NCBI GenBank assembly: GCA_023439505.1
Contig: JAEXNR010000037.1
Coordinates: 284,416 to 348,415 of the forward strand
Source of the DNA: Bacillota bacterium
Lineage (GTDB): Bacteria; Bacillota; Clostridia; Lachnospirales; Lachnospiraceae
Reading direction: 5' to 3'
Length of the DNA stretch: 64,000 nt
Below the pieces are notes generated by a model. That model saw only the letters and a list, made by a program, of their open reading frames with translations, was not told the origin of the DNA and made no database searches. A program made the position numbers and the translations under genes. Within the stretch, counting starts at the first letter, position 1; every line of letters begins with the position of its first letter. Positions 8,029-15,874 of this stretch are shown here, in pieces.

Positions 8029-9009
8029 ATGGGATTATTGTTAACTTTTATCCAAAAAGCAATTGGTCAGGGAATCAGTATTCTGTTTGGAGCCTCCGGT
8101 GAAATTATAACTGAAAAGTCAGGAAATCTAAATCTGGGAATACCGGGGATTATGTATATGGGAGGAATTGCCGGGTTGATGGGTGGTTTCTTTTATGAGA
8201 AGGCTTCCGCCAATCCCAACGGTTTCATCGGACTTTTGGTCTCCCTTGCGGCAACCATCCTGGCCTCTGCACTTGGCGGGTTAATCTATAGCTTTCTAAC
8301 CATCACCCTTCGTGCCAATCAGAATGTTGTGGGTCTTGCCTTAACGACCTTTGGTGTTGGCTTTGGTAATTTCTTTGGCGGTTCCATCTCAAAGCTGGCC
8401 GGTGGAGTTGGTCAGATCTCCGTAGCAACAACTGCTTCGGCATATCGTGCAACGATACCCGTATTGTCAAAGCTTCCGGTGGTTGGACCTTTGTTGTTTT
8501 CCTATGGCTTTTTGACCTATTTCTCGGTGATAGTATCCATTTGCCTGGCCTATTTTCTGAAACGGACAAGAAAGGGATTAAATCTCCGGTCCATTGGAGA
8601 AGACCCAGCTGCGGCAGATGCGGCAGGTATTAATGTGTCAAGATATAAATATGTGGCTACGGTCACCGGGGCGGCCATCGCAGGTCTTGGCGGTCTATAT
8701 TTTGTTATGGAATATCTGGGTGGTACCTGGACCAACAATGGGTTTGGTGACAGAGGATGGCTGGCGATTGCGCTGGTAATTCTTGCCTTATGGAAGCCTG
8801 TGAATGCAATCTGGGGCTCCTTCCTCTTTGGCGGTCTGTATATTCTTTATATTTATATGCCGGGACTTACAAGAGCAACCCAGGAGTTATGCAAGATGCT
8901 CCCCTATGTAGTAACTATTATTGTATTAATTATTTCAAGTAAGAGAAATAAGCTGGAAAATCAACCGCCTGCCAGTCTTGGTGAAGCATACTTCAGAGAA
9001 GAACGTTAA
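8029..9009 (+). CDS. ABC transporter permease, nucleoside-type (second subunit)
   Basis: A 326-residue BPD_transp_2-family permease, paired with the gene just before it (one base apart). The start ASGEIITEKSGNLNLGIPG matches the family's conserved cytoplasmic motif, with GEDPAAADAAGINVSRYK near the middle, typical of YufQ/NupC-like subunits. Many hydrophobic helices follow. With its partner it should form the transmembrane path of the importer. It is the last importer gene; the TetR regulator follows after 69 bases. Confidence 0.88.
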   Translation: MGLLLTFIQKAIGQGISILFGASGEIITEKSGNLNLGIPGIMYMGGIAGLMGGFFYEKASANPNGFIGLLVSLAATILASALGGLIYSFLTITLRANQNVVGLALTTFGVGFGNFFGGSISKLAGGVGQISVATTASAYRATIPVLSKLPVVGPLLFSYGFLTYFSVIVSICLAYFLKRTRKGLNLRSIGEDPAAADAAGINVSRYKYVATVTGAAIAGLGGLYFVMEYLGGTWTNNGFGDRGWLAIALVILALWKPVNAIWGSFLFGGLYILYIYMPGLTRATQELCKMLPYVVTIIVLIISSKRNKLENQPPASLGEAYFREER

Positions 9010-9078
9010 TTTGTTTTGTTTCACAGGATATGATAAGGGCTGAACTAATCATGATTTCAGGAGGCAGAAAGGCAAGAT

Positions 9079-9660
9079 GTGGATATGAGAAACGAGGATA
9101 AAATTCTGGAAGCGGCATTAATGGTCGTAAAGGAACAGACCATCAGCGGTACTAGAATGCATCTGATTGCGGAGAAAGCAGAAATGCTGCAGTCAAATCT
9201 TCATTACTATTATAAAACTAAGAATGATTTGATGTGTGCGCTGCAGAGGAAAGTACTGGACAAGTGTCTTGCGCTTCGAGATGGTATGAGGGAGCATTCC
9301 AAGGATACCCTGGAATCTCAACTGGAGGTATTTATCGAACAGAAGCGGGCATTTATCATGAATTACCGGGAATATGACTATGCAGAAGTGGATTTCTGGA
9401 TACAGGGAAGAATTAATCCGGATATCAGAGCTGGTTTTGCAGCATCTTTTGATGGCTGGAGAACAGAGATTGGCAAAATATTAGATCAATATGTTCCAGG
9501 AATGCCAGAAAATCTTAGAAAATATCTTCCCTATCAGATCGTGTCCATGTTGGAAGGTGCCACCCTGCAATATCTGATTGATGAAGAGAGTTTTGACATT
9601 GATGAATATTTTAAGTTCGGAAAGAAAATGATGATAGATACCATACGTAATTTTATATAA
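9079..9660 (+). CDS. TetR/AcrR-family transcriptional regulator
   Basis: A 193-residue protein with an N-terminal helix-turn-helix of the TetR class (ILEAALMVVKEQ, then LIAEKAEMLQSNLHYYYKTK) and a larger helical ligand domain with no obvious family signature. It lies inside the purine cluster and three TetR-like palindromes are found at the cluster's promoters, so it is the likely repressor, perhaps released by a purine or a breakdown product. The ligand is unknown. The ORF opens at GTG 9079; ATG 9085 is an alternative. AGGAGG at about 9058 is rather distant from both. Confidence 0.88.
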   Translation: MDMRNEDKILEAALMVVKEQTISGTRMHLIAEKAEMLQSNLHYYYKTKNDLMCALQRKVLDKCLALRDGMREHSKDTLESQLEVFIEQKRAFIMNYREYDYAEVDFWIQGRINPDIRAGFAASFDGWRTEIGKILDQYVPGMPENLRKYLPYQIVSMLEGATLQYLIDEESFDIDEYFKFGKKMMIDTIRNFI

Positions 9661-9677
9661 AGCAGAGGCGAAGATCA

Positions 9678-10697
9678 GTGAAGTTAATAAAGACGGAAAA
9701 TGCGGTGGGGCATGTCTTATGTCATGATATGACTCAGATTATACCGGGAATGAAAAAGGACGCCGCATTCAGAAAAGGTCATATTGTTACGCAGGAGGAT
9801 ATCCCGGTACTTCTTTCCATGGGAAAAGAAAATCTATATGTTTGGGAGAAGAAGGAAGGATATCTTCATGAAGATGAAGCGGCACTTATACTCTATGAGA
9901 TCTGTAAAAATGAATTCATGGAGGGCTCTGAAATAAAAGAAGGCAAGATCTCGCTGATGGCTGCAAGAGATGGTTTATTCAAGGTGGATACGAAGCGTCT
10001 GGAGCAAATCAATTGCCTGGGCGAGATCATCATTGCAACCAGACATGGCAACTTTCCGGTGAAAAAAGGAGACAAGCTGGCATCGGCAAGAGTAATCCCT
10101 CTCGTAATTGAAGAGTACAAGCTGGAGGAAGCAAAAAAAGCGGCAAAGGGTGAACCGCTACTTGCCATTCTGCCCTTCGGGCATAGAAAGGCAGCTATTA
10201 TCACCACCGGTAATGAGGTTTATTCCGGAAGAATTAAAGATGCCTTCGGCCCCGTCATAAGACAAAAATTAGCACAATATGATGTGGAAATTATGGAACA
10301 GACAATACTGAGTGATGATACGGATCAGATTAGTGCCTCCATACGATCGGCGATTGCCCGGGGAGCGGATCTGATTTTGTGTACCGGCGGTATGAGTGTG
10401 GACCCTGATGATACTACACCGTCAGCAATCAGAAATACCGGCGCAAAGGTTGTGTCTTATGGGGCTCCAGTACTTCCGGGAGCTATGTTTTTGCTTGCAT
10501 ACTATGAGGAAGATATCCCGATCATGGGATTACCCGGATGTGTCATGTACAGTAGACGGACCATTTTCGATCTGATTTTGCCAAGAGTTTTAGCAAATGA
10601 GAGGATTAGTCAGCGGGATCTGGCCCAACTGGGTGAGGGCGGACTATGCCTGGAGTGTGATGTATGTACCTTCCCTCAATGCGGGTTTGGGAAATAG
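9678..10697 (+). CDS. MoeA-like molybdopterin-binding protein
   Basis: A 339-residue protein with a MoCF_biosynth (MogA/MoeA-type) fold around residues 170-300. Motifs seen are AAIITTGNEVYSG, LILCTGGMSVDPDDTTP and MGLPGCVMY. It is shorter than E. coli MoeA and lacks the full four-domain layout, so the call is limited to a molybdopterin-binding protein that likely helps insert molybdenum into the cofactor. The C-terminus is cysteine-rich (CLECDVCTFPQCGFGK), a possible metal-binding tail. It follows the TetR gene by 17 bases and begins the cofactor block. The start is GTG 9678, with GAGG upstream. Confidence 0.8.
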   Translation: MKLIKTENAVGHVLCHDMTQIIPGMKKDAAFRKGHIVTQEDIPVLLSMGKENLYVWEKKEGYLHEDEAALILYEICKNEFMEGSEIKEGKISLMAARDGLFKVDTKRLEQINCLGEIIIATRHGNFPVKKGDKLASARVIPLVIEEYKLEEAKKAAKGEPLLAILPFGHRKAAIITTGNEVYSGRIKDAFGPVIRQKLAQYDVEIMEQTILSDDTDQISASIRSAIARGADLILCTGGMSVDPDDTTPSAIRNTGAKVVSYGAPVLPGAMFLLAYYEEDIPIMGLPGCVMYSRRTIFDLILPRVLANERISQRDLAQLGEGGLCLECDVCTFPQCGFGK

Positions 10698-10751
10698 GGA
10701 TAACAGAGATAAATTCTAATGGTACAATGACGTACAGAATTGAGGAATAAC

Positions 10752-11228
10752 ATGGAATTCAATCATTTTGATCAACAGGGAAATGCAGTCATGGTGGATG
10801 TCTCGGAGAAAGAGGAGACACTGCGTATCGCAGTTGCCCAGGGGAAGATCTTTGTGAATCAGGCAATATTTGAGCGAATCAAAGCGGGAGATATGAAAAA
10901 GGGCGATGTTCTTGGCGTAGCAAGAATAGCAGGAATCATGGCAACCAAGCATACCAGTCAGATTATACCCATGTGTCATCCGCTGATGTTAACCAAAAGC
11001 TCGATAGAATTTCAAATGAATGAGGAAGATTTTTCTGTCACAGCGACTTGCACGGCAAAGATAGTCGCTAGAACCGGAGTAGAGATGGAAGCGTTGATGG
11101 GTGTGAACGCAGCGCTTCTTACCATATATGATATGTGTAAGGCAGTGGATAAGCATATGGTGCTGTCGGAGATACAGCTTGTATCAAAGACCGGAGGAAA
11201 AAGCGGAGATTATCATGTTCAGGCTTAA
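10752..11228 (+). CDS. moaC: Cyclic pyranopterin monophosphate synthase
   Basis: MoaC converts the MoaA product to cyclic pyranopterin monophosphate in molybdenum cofactor synthesis. The 158-residue protein starts MEFNHFDQQGNAVMVDVS, almost the family consensus, and has the conserved IPMCHPLML and ALMGVNAALLTIYDMCKA blocks. I chose ATG 10752 because GAGGA lies six bases before it and the family starts here; the open frame extends upstream to TTG 10740 without support. It is directly followed by moaA. Confidence 0.95.
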   Translation: MEFNHFDQQGNAVMVDVSEKEETLRIAVAQGKIFVNQAIFERIKAGDMKKGDVLGVARIAGIMATKHTSQIIPMCHPLMLTKSSIEFQMNEEDFSVTATCTAKIVARTGVEMEALMGVNAALLTIYDMCKAVDKHMVLSEIQLVSKTGGKSGDYHVQA

Positions 11229-11245
11229 AGGAAGGTGCTGCCAGG

Positions 11246-12232
11246 ATGAGAGATCACTATGGACGTGAAATAAATTATATGAGAATATCGGTGACAGATC
11301 GCTGCAATTTACACTGCAGCTTCTGTATGCCAAAAGAAAAGGATAAGATCTGTTTTCAGAAGAAAGAGAATTTATTAAGTTATGAAGAGATCATGAAGGC
11401 CGTGGATGCTGTGATACCACTGGGAATTCATAAATTTCGTATCACCGGAGGAGAGCCGCTGGTTCGGGATGGGATCATTGATTTTATCGGTGACCTGAAA
11501 CACCACCATGGGGTTGAACAAGTGTACCTCACCACCAATGGAACACTTCTTGGAAAGCATCTGGATCAGCTGGCAAAGGCCGGGCTGGATGGAATTAACA
11601 TCAGTCTTTGTTCAACGATGGAATCCGAATACGCCAATATTACCGGGAGTCACGCCATGCATACGGTGATGGACCGGATTTATGAAGCTGTGGGAAGTGG
11701 CATTCATACGAAAGTAAATCGTGTGATTTTACCGGAAGCAGATGAGAAGGATCTGATACAGGCCGCATTGATCGCCAGGGATCATCCCATTGAAGTACGA
11801 TTTATCGAGATGATGCCCATTGGATGCGGTTCTTCTTTTGGACTTACAAGCGGAATAGAGGTCCTTGCAACTTTGACGAAAGTATTTGGAGCACCGGTGG
11901 AGGGAATAAAGGTGAAAGGGAACGGACCGGCCGTTTACCATAGGTTCCCCGGGTTTAAAGGAAATATCGGATTTATTAATGCAATGTCCTGCTCCTTTTG
12001 TGACCGGTGTAACAGAATCAGATTAACGGCGGATGGATGGCTCAAGCTATGTTTAAACTATGATGACGGAATTGACCTTCGCAGGGAAATCAGAAGCCAA
12101 ATTCCTGAGGAAGAATTATCAGCAATGATTCGTAATGCGATTCTTCAGAAGCCCCGGCGCCATAATTTCAGGGATCAGGAGAAGGAAAAACATCAGAAGA
12201 ATACCCGTATTATGGCACAGATCGGCGGTTAG
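11246..12232 (+). CDS. moaA: GTP 3',8-cyclase, radical SAM
   Basis: MoaA carries out the first step of molybdenum cofactor synthesis from GTP. The 328-residue protein has the N-terminal radical SAM cysteine motif CNLHCSFC (CxxxCxxC), the GGEPLVRDG block, and the C-terminal cluster ligands CSFCDRCNRIRLT and a further Cys in LKLCLNYD. Length and order are normal. It starts 17 bases after moaC. A complex hairpin overlaps its stop codon (12232-12307). Confidence 0.95.
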   Translation: MRDHYGREINYMRISVTDRCNLHCSFCMPKEKDKICFQKKENLLSYEEIMKAVDAVIPLGIHKFRITGGEPLVRDGIIDFIGDLKHHHGVEQVYLTTNGTLLGKHLDQLAKAGLDGINISLCSTMESEYANITGSHAMHTVMDRIYEAVGSGIHTKVNRVILPEADEKDLIQAALIARDHPIEVRFIEMMPIGCGSSFGLTSGIEVLATLTKVFGAPVEGIKVKGNGPAVYHRFPGFKGNIGFINAMSCSFCDRCNRIRLTADGWLKLCLNYDDGIDLRREIRSQIPEEELSAMIRNAILQKPRRHNFRDQEKEKHQKNTRIMAQIGG

Positions 12233-12307
12233 TGTGAATTATGAAATGCTAATTCACACGTTGAATTTATGCGTGCGGGCAAGCAGCACGCGGGACGTTA
12301 GTGTGAA
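12232..12307 (+). other. Alternative-hairpin region between moaA and MOSC gene
   Basis: GTGTGAATTA (12232-12241) pairs perfectly with TAATTCACAC (12250-12259). The same TTCACAC can instead pair with GTGTGAA at 12301-12307, enclosing an inner stem GCGTGC/GCACGC. The direct repeat TTAGTGTGAA occurs at both 12229 and 12298. The two folds exclude each other, as in attenuators, but a simple mRNA-stability or processing role is equally possible. Confidence 0.4.
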
Positions 12308-12355
12308 GCCCAAAATCAGGGGGTTCCTGTAGTATTTGCAAAAGGGAGGGAAATT

Positions 12356-12793
12356 GTGGAAGCTGTAATTAATGCACTCTGTATCAGTGAGAAGAAAGGT
12401 ACTGCAAAAAAGGTGGTAGAAGAGGCTGAGTTTATAGAGGATTACGGAATCAGAGGAGATGCCCACGCCGGTAAATGGCATCGGCAGATCAGCCTGCTCT
12501 CCCTGGATAAAGTAAAAGAGTTTAGAAATCGGGGTGTATCTGTACCCGACGGTGGCTTTGGAGAGAACATTCTGGCAGAAGGGATTGATTTTCGCTTTCT
12601 CCCTGTGGGAACTGTTCTGGTTTGTAATGAGGTTCGCCTTGAGGTTACACAGATCGGGAAAGAATGTCACTCAAAATGTAACATCTACCAGCAGATTGGT
12701 GATTGTATTATGCCGCGGGAAGGAATTTTTGCAAGAGTCCTGACCGGAGGAAGGATAAAAACAGGTGATAAGATCTATGTCAAGTCAATTTAG
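12356..12793 (+). CDS. MOSC-domain protein
   Basis: A 145-residue protein that is essentially a single MOSC domain, the C-terminal domain of molybdenum cofactor sulfurases. Key features are GIRGDAHAGKWHRQISLL near residue 32, GGFGENIL, and the conserved cysteine region GKECHSKCNIYQ. Free-standing MOSC proteins are thought to carry sulfur (or perhaps selenium) to molybdenum enzymes; here it sits beside enzymes of the selenium-dependent hydroxylase group, which makes that role attractive but unproven. The start is GTG 12356 after GGGAGGG. Its end overlaps the next gene. Confidence 0.85.
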   Translation: MEAVINALCISEKKGTAKKVVEEAEFIEDYGIRGDAHAGKWHRQISLLSLDKVKEFRNRGVSVPDGGFGENILAEGIDFRFLPVGTVLVCNEVRLEVTQIGKECHSKCNIYQQIGDCIMPREGIFARVLTGGRIKTGDKIYVKSI

Positions 12794-13277
12794 AGCGGCG
12801 GTAATAACACTGAGTGATAAAGGCAGCACAGGAGAACGGGAAGATACCAGCGGGCCTTTTATTATAGAGTTTTTAAGAAATCACGGGTATGAGATTGCAG
12901 CACAGGAACTTTTACCCGATGAGCAGCAGTTAATAGAGGAAAGGTTAAGCTATCTGGCGGATGAAGATCTCTGTGAATTGATTATAACAACCGGAGGTAC
13001 GGGATTATCTCCAAGGGATGTGACACCGGAGGCCACCAGAAATGTGATTGACCGTGATGTTCCGGGAATCAGTGAAGCCATTCGGGCGTATAGTATGACG
13101 ATTACAAAGCGGGCAATGCTTAGTCGTGCAGTTTCCGGTATTCGAAAACAAACATTAATTATTAATTTGCCCGGCAGTAAAAAAGCGGTGGAGGAAAGTC
13201 TAGCCTTTATCATAGATACCTTATCCCATGGTCTGGCAATTATGAGGCAGACGCAGGGGGATTGTGCAAGAGAATAA
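12777..13277 (+). CDS. MogA/MoaB-family molybdopterin adenylyltransferase-like protein
   Basis: The 166-residue protein has the MoCF_biosynth fold: RAAVITLSDKGSTGERED, then ELIITTGGTGLSPRDVTPEA, then the end NLPGSKKAVEESL. MogA adenylylates molybdopterin before metal insertion. ATG 12777 is preferred, with AGGTGAT just before it; GTG 12765 is possible. The gene overlaps the MOSC gene by 17 bases. In many Clostridia these two domains are fused or adjacent, supporting a joint function. Confidence 0.88.
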   Translation: MSSQFRAAVITLSDKGSTGEREDTSGPFIIEFLRNHGYEIAAQELLPDEQQLIEERLSYLADEDLCELIITTGGTGLSPRDVTPEATRNVIDRDVPGISEAIRAYSMTITKRAMLSRAVSGIRKQTLIINLPGSKKAVEESLAFIIDTLSHGLAIMRQTQGDCARE

Positions 13278-13349
13278 ATCTTTGCGAGGAATTTCTTAAA
13301 CCTGTATCTGAAGAATACGGTTTCGAGATCGCGGATGGGGAGGTTTGGC

Positions 13350-14387
13350 ATGAAGGACAGATATGCAGAACTACAAAAAGCAATTCATAATAGAAACGAA
13401 GGGCAGCTTCTAATTACAAGTCTTCCCGCCAAAACAAGCGGATCTGTGGATGAGCTGGAACATAGCCTTGAGGCAACAAAGTTTCTGGATGAGAAGGAGT
13501 GCATTGCGGTCTTTCTTGCCGGAAAGCCCTTATGTTTTCCCAGAGAAGACAGACTGATATTTGCCGAACCCTTTTATCAGAAGGAACGAATGATTATATA
13601 CGGCGGCGGTCATGTGGCACTGCCTCTGGTGAAGTTTGCCCGGATCGTCGGTTTCTATGTCATTGTCATAGATGACAGGAGTTCATTTGCGTCCTCAGAT
13701 CGATTCCCGGATGCAGATGAAGTGATCTGTGCGGAATTTTCCCGGGCAATTGAGCGGATTAAGCCTTCTAAAAGCGATTACCATGTAATAATAACAAGAG
13801 GACATAAGCATGATACCTTGTGCATCAGAGAACTGATGAAATACGAGGAATCCGTCTATACGGGCATGATCGGATCCAAGAGAAGAACCAGGATTGTACT
13901 GGATCAGCTGGCGGATGAAGGATATAACAGGGAGAGACTTTTTAGGATCTGCACACCCATCGGGTTGTCCATTGGTGCGGTGACGACAGAAGAGATCGGG
14001 ATTTCAGTGATGGCGGAGATCATACAGCGAAAACGGCTGGAATCTAAGGATAATATTGCCGTAGACCGTTCTGACGGCGATGATCAGGTAATGGAATGTC
14101 TGGCCGGTATGGACCGGCCCTGTTGTCTTGCCACCATTATGGAGACGGAAGGCTCCGTTCCAAGAAAAGCAGGAGCGAAAATGATTATTTATCCGGATAC
14201 CACCATATTAGGCAGCGTGGGCGGGGGATGCGTAGAGGCGGATATCATAAGGAAGGGCGCTGCGATGGCAGGCAGCAATACCTATGAAATAATAAATGTC
14301 ACGCTGGATGATGATGTGGCGATGGAAGAAGGCATGGTATGCGGAGGCAGAGTAAAAATTCTTCTGGAAGATCTGAAAACAGAGTGA
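13350..14387 (+). CDS. XdhC-family molybdenum hydroxylase maturation factor, reversed domain order
   Basis: XdhC-type proteins bind molybdenum cofactor and mature it before insertion into xanthine dehydrogenases. This 345-residue protein has a Rossmann-type XdhC_C domain first (IIYGGGHVALPLVKFAR, VIVIDDRSSF, YTGMIGSKRR) and an XdhC/CoxI domain last (LATIMETEGSVPRKAGAKM, GSVGGGCVEADI, CGGRVKILLE). In classical XdhC the CoxI part comes first. ATG 13350 follows GGGGAGG at six bases and is preferred to ATG 13335. It ends the cofactor block; the hydantoinase promoter follows. Confidence 0.88.
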   Translation: MKDRYAELQKAIHNRNEGQLLITSLPAKTSGSVDELEHSLEATKFLDEKECIAVFLAGKPLCFPREDRLIFAEPFYQKERMIIYGGGHVALPLVKFARIVGFYVIVIDDRSSFASSDRFPDADEVICAEFSRAIERIKPSKSDYHVIITRGHKHDTLCIRELMKYEESVYTGMIGSKRRTRIVLDQLADEGYNRERLFRICTPIGLSIGAVTTEEIGISVMAEIIQRKRLESKDNIAVDRSDGDDQVMECLAGMDRPCCLATIMETEGSVPRKAGAKMIIYPDTTILGSVGGGCVEADIIRKGAAMAGSNTYEIINVTLDDDVAMEEGMVCGGRVKILLEDLKTE

Positions 14388-14421
14388 TTGTTTACGGTTT
14401 GGGACTGAGAAAAAACGGTAT

Positions 14422-14450
14422 TTGACATTTTTTATTACTGGTGCTAATAT
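14422..14450 (+). promoter_or_regulatory. Strong promoter before the hydantoinase/xdh operon
   Basis: TTGACA (14422-14427), 17 bases, TAATAT (14445-14450). Transcription would begin near 14457 and pass a hairpin and operator C before the first gene. Confidence 0.65.
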
Positions 14451-14480
14451 TATTTATTATATAGTTTAAACAATCTCAAT

Positions 14481-14517
14481 GGGGAGAGCAGGCGTAAGGT
14501 TTGACTTCCCTTTTTTT
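14481..14517 (+). terminator. Leader hairpin with T-run before hydantoinase gene
   Basis: GGGGAG (14481-14486) can pair with CTTCCC (14505-14510), followed by seven T. The stem is short (six pairs with one G-U), weaker than those at 2315 and 3854, but the position relative to promoter and gene is the same. Confidence 0.5.
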
Positions 14518-14526
14518 ATATCATTA

Positions 14527-14543
14527 TTTGATTGATTAGTCAA
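14527..14543 (+). promoter_or_regulatory. Putative TetR operator, site C
   Basis: The site reads TTTGATTGATTAGTCAA and matches sites A and B. Here it lies about 70 bases downstream of the predicted transcription start, between the hairpin and the ribosome site, so a bound repressor would act as a roadblock rather than by blocking polymerase binding. Confidence 0.58.
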
Positions 14544-14578
14544 ACAAATCCATGTCTGGAAATAAGGAGGATAATGTA

Positions 14579-15874
14579 ATGTATGATTTGGGCATAGAAA
14601 ACGGATATGTATATCTGGACGGCAGCTTTCATCAACTAAATCTTTATATAAAGAATGAAAAGATCAGTGCGCTGACCCAGGAAAAACCGGAATGCACCAA
14701 AAAAATCAATGCTGACGGGAAATATGTTCTTCCGGGATTTATCGATCCACATGTGCATTTTGAACTTGGTGTGGGGCAGAATATCTCCAGGGATGATTTT
14801 TATTCCGGTTCAGTGGAAGCGGTTCTGGGAGGTGTCACTACTTATATCGATTTCCTGGACCCGGTGAAAAGGGCGTTTGAAATTGAGGAAGCATTTGAGA
14901 TTAGAAATCAGCTGGCAGAGAAAAGCATGATAGATTATTCTTTTCATGCCACGCTGGCAAATCCCACGGATTCCGCCATGGATATCATTAGAAAATGCAA
15001 AAAGTTCGGGATCAACTCCATTAAGCTGTTTACCACCTATGCCGATACTGATCGGCGTACTTATGATAAAGAGATATATTCCCTGCTAAAAGTATCGAAG
15101 GAAGAAGGGGCTATCATCGTCGTTCATGCAGAAAGCGATGATATGCTGGATAAGAGAAAAGACATTCTGGTGATGGATCATGAGAAATCCCGCCCGGTCA
15201 TTTCAGAAAATATCGAAGTTATGAAGCTGGCGACCCTGGCCAGAAAGACCGGTGGAAATCTCTACATCGTGCATGTCAGTGCAGGCAGCAGTGTAAAGTT
15301 ACTGAAAGAGGGATTTTCGGAAGAACTTAGAAAACAAAAAATTATTCTGGAGAGCTGTCCTCATTATTTTTTGCTGAACAGCGATTGCCTCATGAGAGAG
15401 GATGGTTATAAATACACAATGACACCCCCCATACGCGTTGAGGAAGAGAGAATCCTTTTGAATCGCTACAGGGACTTTATTTCAACCATCGGGACGGATC
15501 ACTGTCCTTATACCATGGAGCAGAAGAAACATGCTTTTACCAGCCAGATCCCTATGGGCATTGGGGGAATTCGTTATTCTTTTTTAAATATGTATCAGGA
15601 ATATGAGTTCTCGATTCTGGATAAATTCACCGGCGCTCCTGCGAAAGCATACGGTTTAAAACAGAAAGGCTCCTTAATTCCCGGTAAGGATGCGGATGTC
15701 ACCATCTTTGATCCCGGTGCCAAAACTTATGTGGTGGATAAGATGAGTGTATATGATAACAAGGTATTGGAAGGAAGCATAGAAACAGTACTTTCCAGGG
15801 GAGCAGTAGCAGCTTCACATGGAGAAGTATTTCCTCATAAAGGTAATTACATTAGAAGAGGTGAAATCAGATGA
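14579..15874 (+). CDS. Hydantoinase/dihydropyrimidinase-family amidohydrolase
   Basis: A 431-residue cytoplasmic cyclic amidohydrolase, the counterpart of HyuA/YgeZ in the E. coli purine cluster. Metal ligands seen: HVH in FIDPHVHFE, the carboxylated lysine in SIKLFTTY, VHAES, IVHVSAGSS and the aspartate in GTDHCPYT. It would open a cyclic amide ring of a purine-derived intermediate; the exact substrate is not clear from the sequence. ATG 14579 is chosen because AAGGAGG ends nine bases before it; ATG 14552 lacks a ribosome site. Its stop overlaps the next start (ATGA), so it is translationally coupled to the xdh genes. Confidence 0.87.
   Translation: MYDLGIENGYVYLDGSFHQLNLYIKNEKISALTQEKPECTKKINADGKYVLPGFIDPHVHFELGVGQNISRDDFYSGSVEAVLGGVTTYIDFLDPVKRAFEIEEAFEIRNQLAEKSMIDYSFHATLANPTDSAMDIIRKCKKFGINSIKLFTTYADTDRRTYDKEIYSLLKVSKEEGAIIVVHAESDDMLDKRKDILVMDHEKSRPVISENIEVMKLATLARKTGGNLYIVHVSAGSSVKLLKEGFSEELRKQKIILESCPHYFLLNSDCLMREDGYKYTMTPPIRVEEERILLNRYRDFISTIGTDHCPYTMEQKKHAFTSQIPMGIGGIRYSFLNMYQEYEFSILDKFTGAPAKAYGLKQKGSLIPGKDADVTIFDPGAKTYVVDKMSVYDNKVLEGSIETVLSRGAVAASHGEVFPHKGNYIRRGEIR

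Noticed and set aside
13263..13391. Open frame spelling PVSEEYGFEIADGEVWHEG between mogA-like and XdhC-like genes
   Set aside because: It looks slightly like the start of RimP but has no start codon with a ribosome site, overlaps both neighbours and stops early; probably chance.
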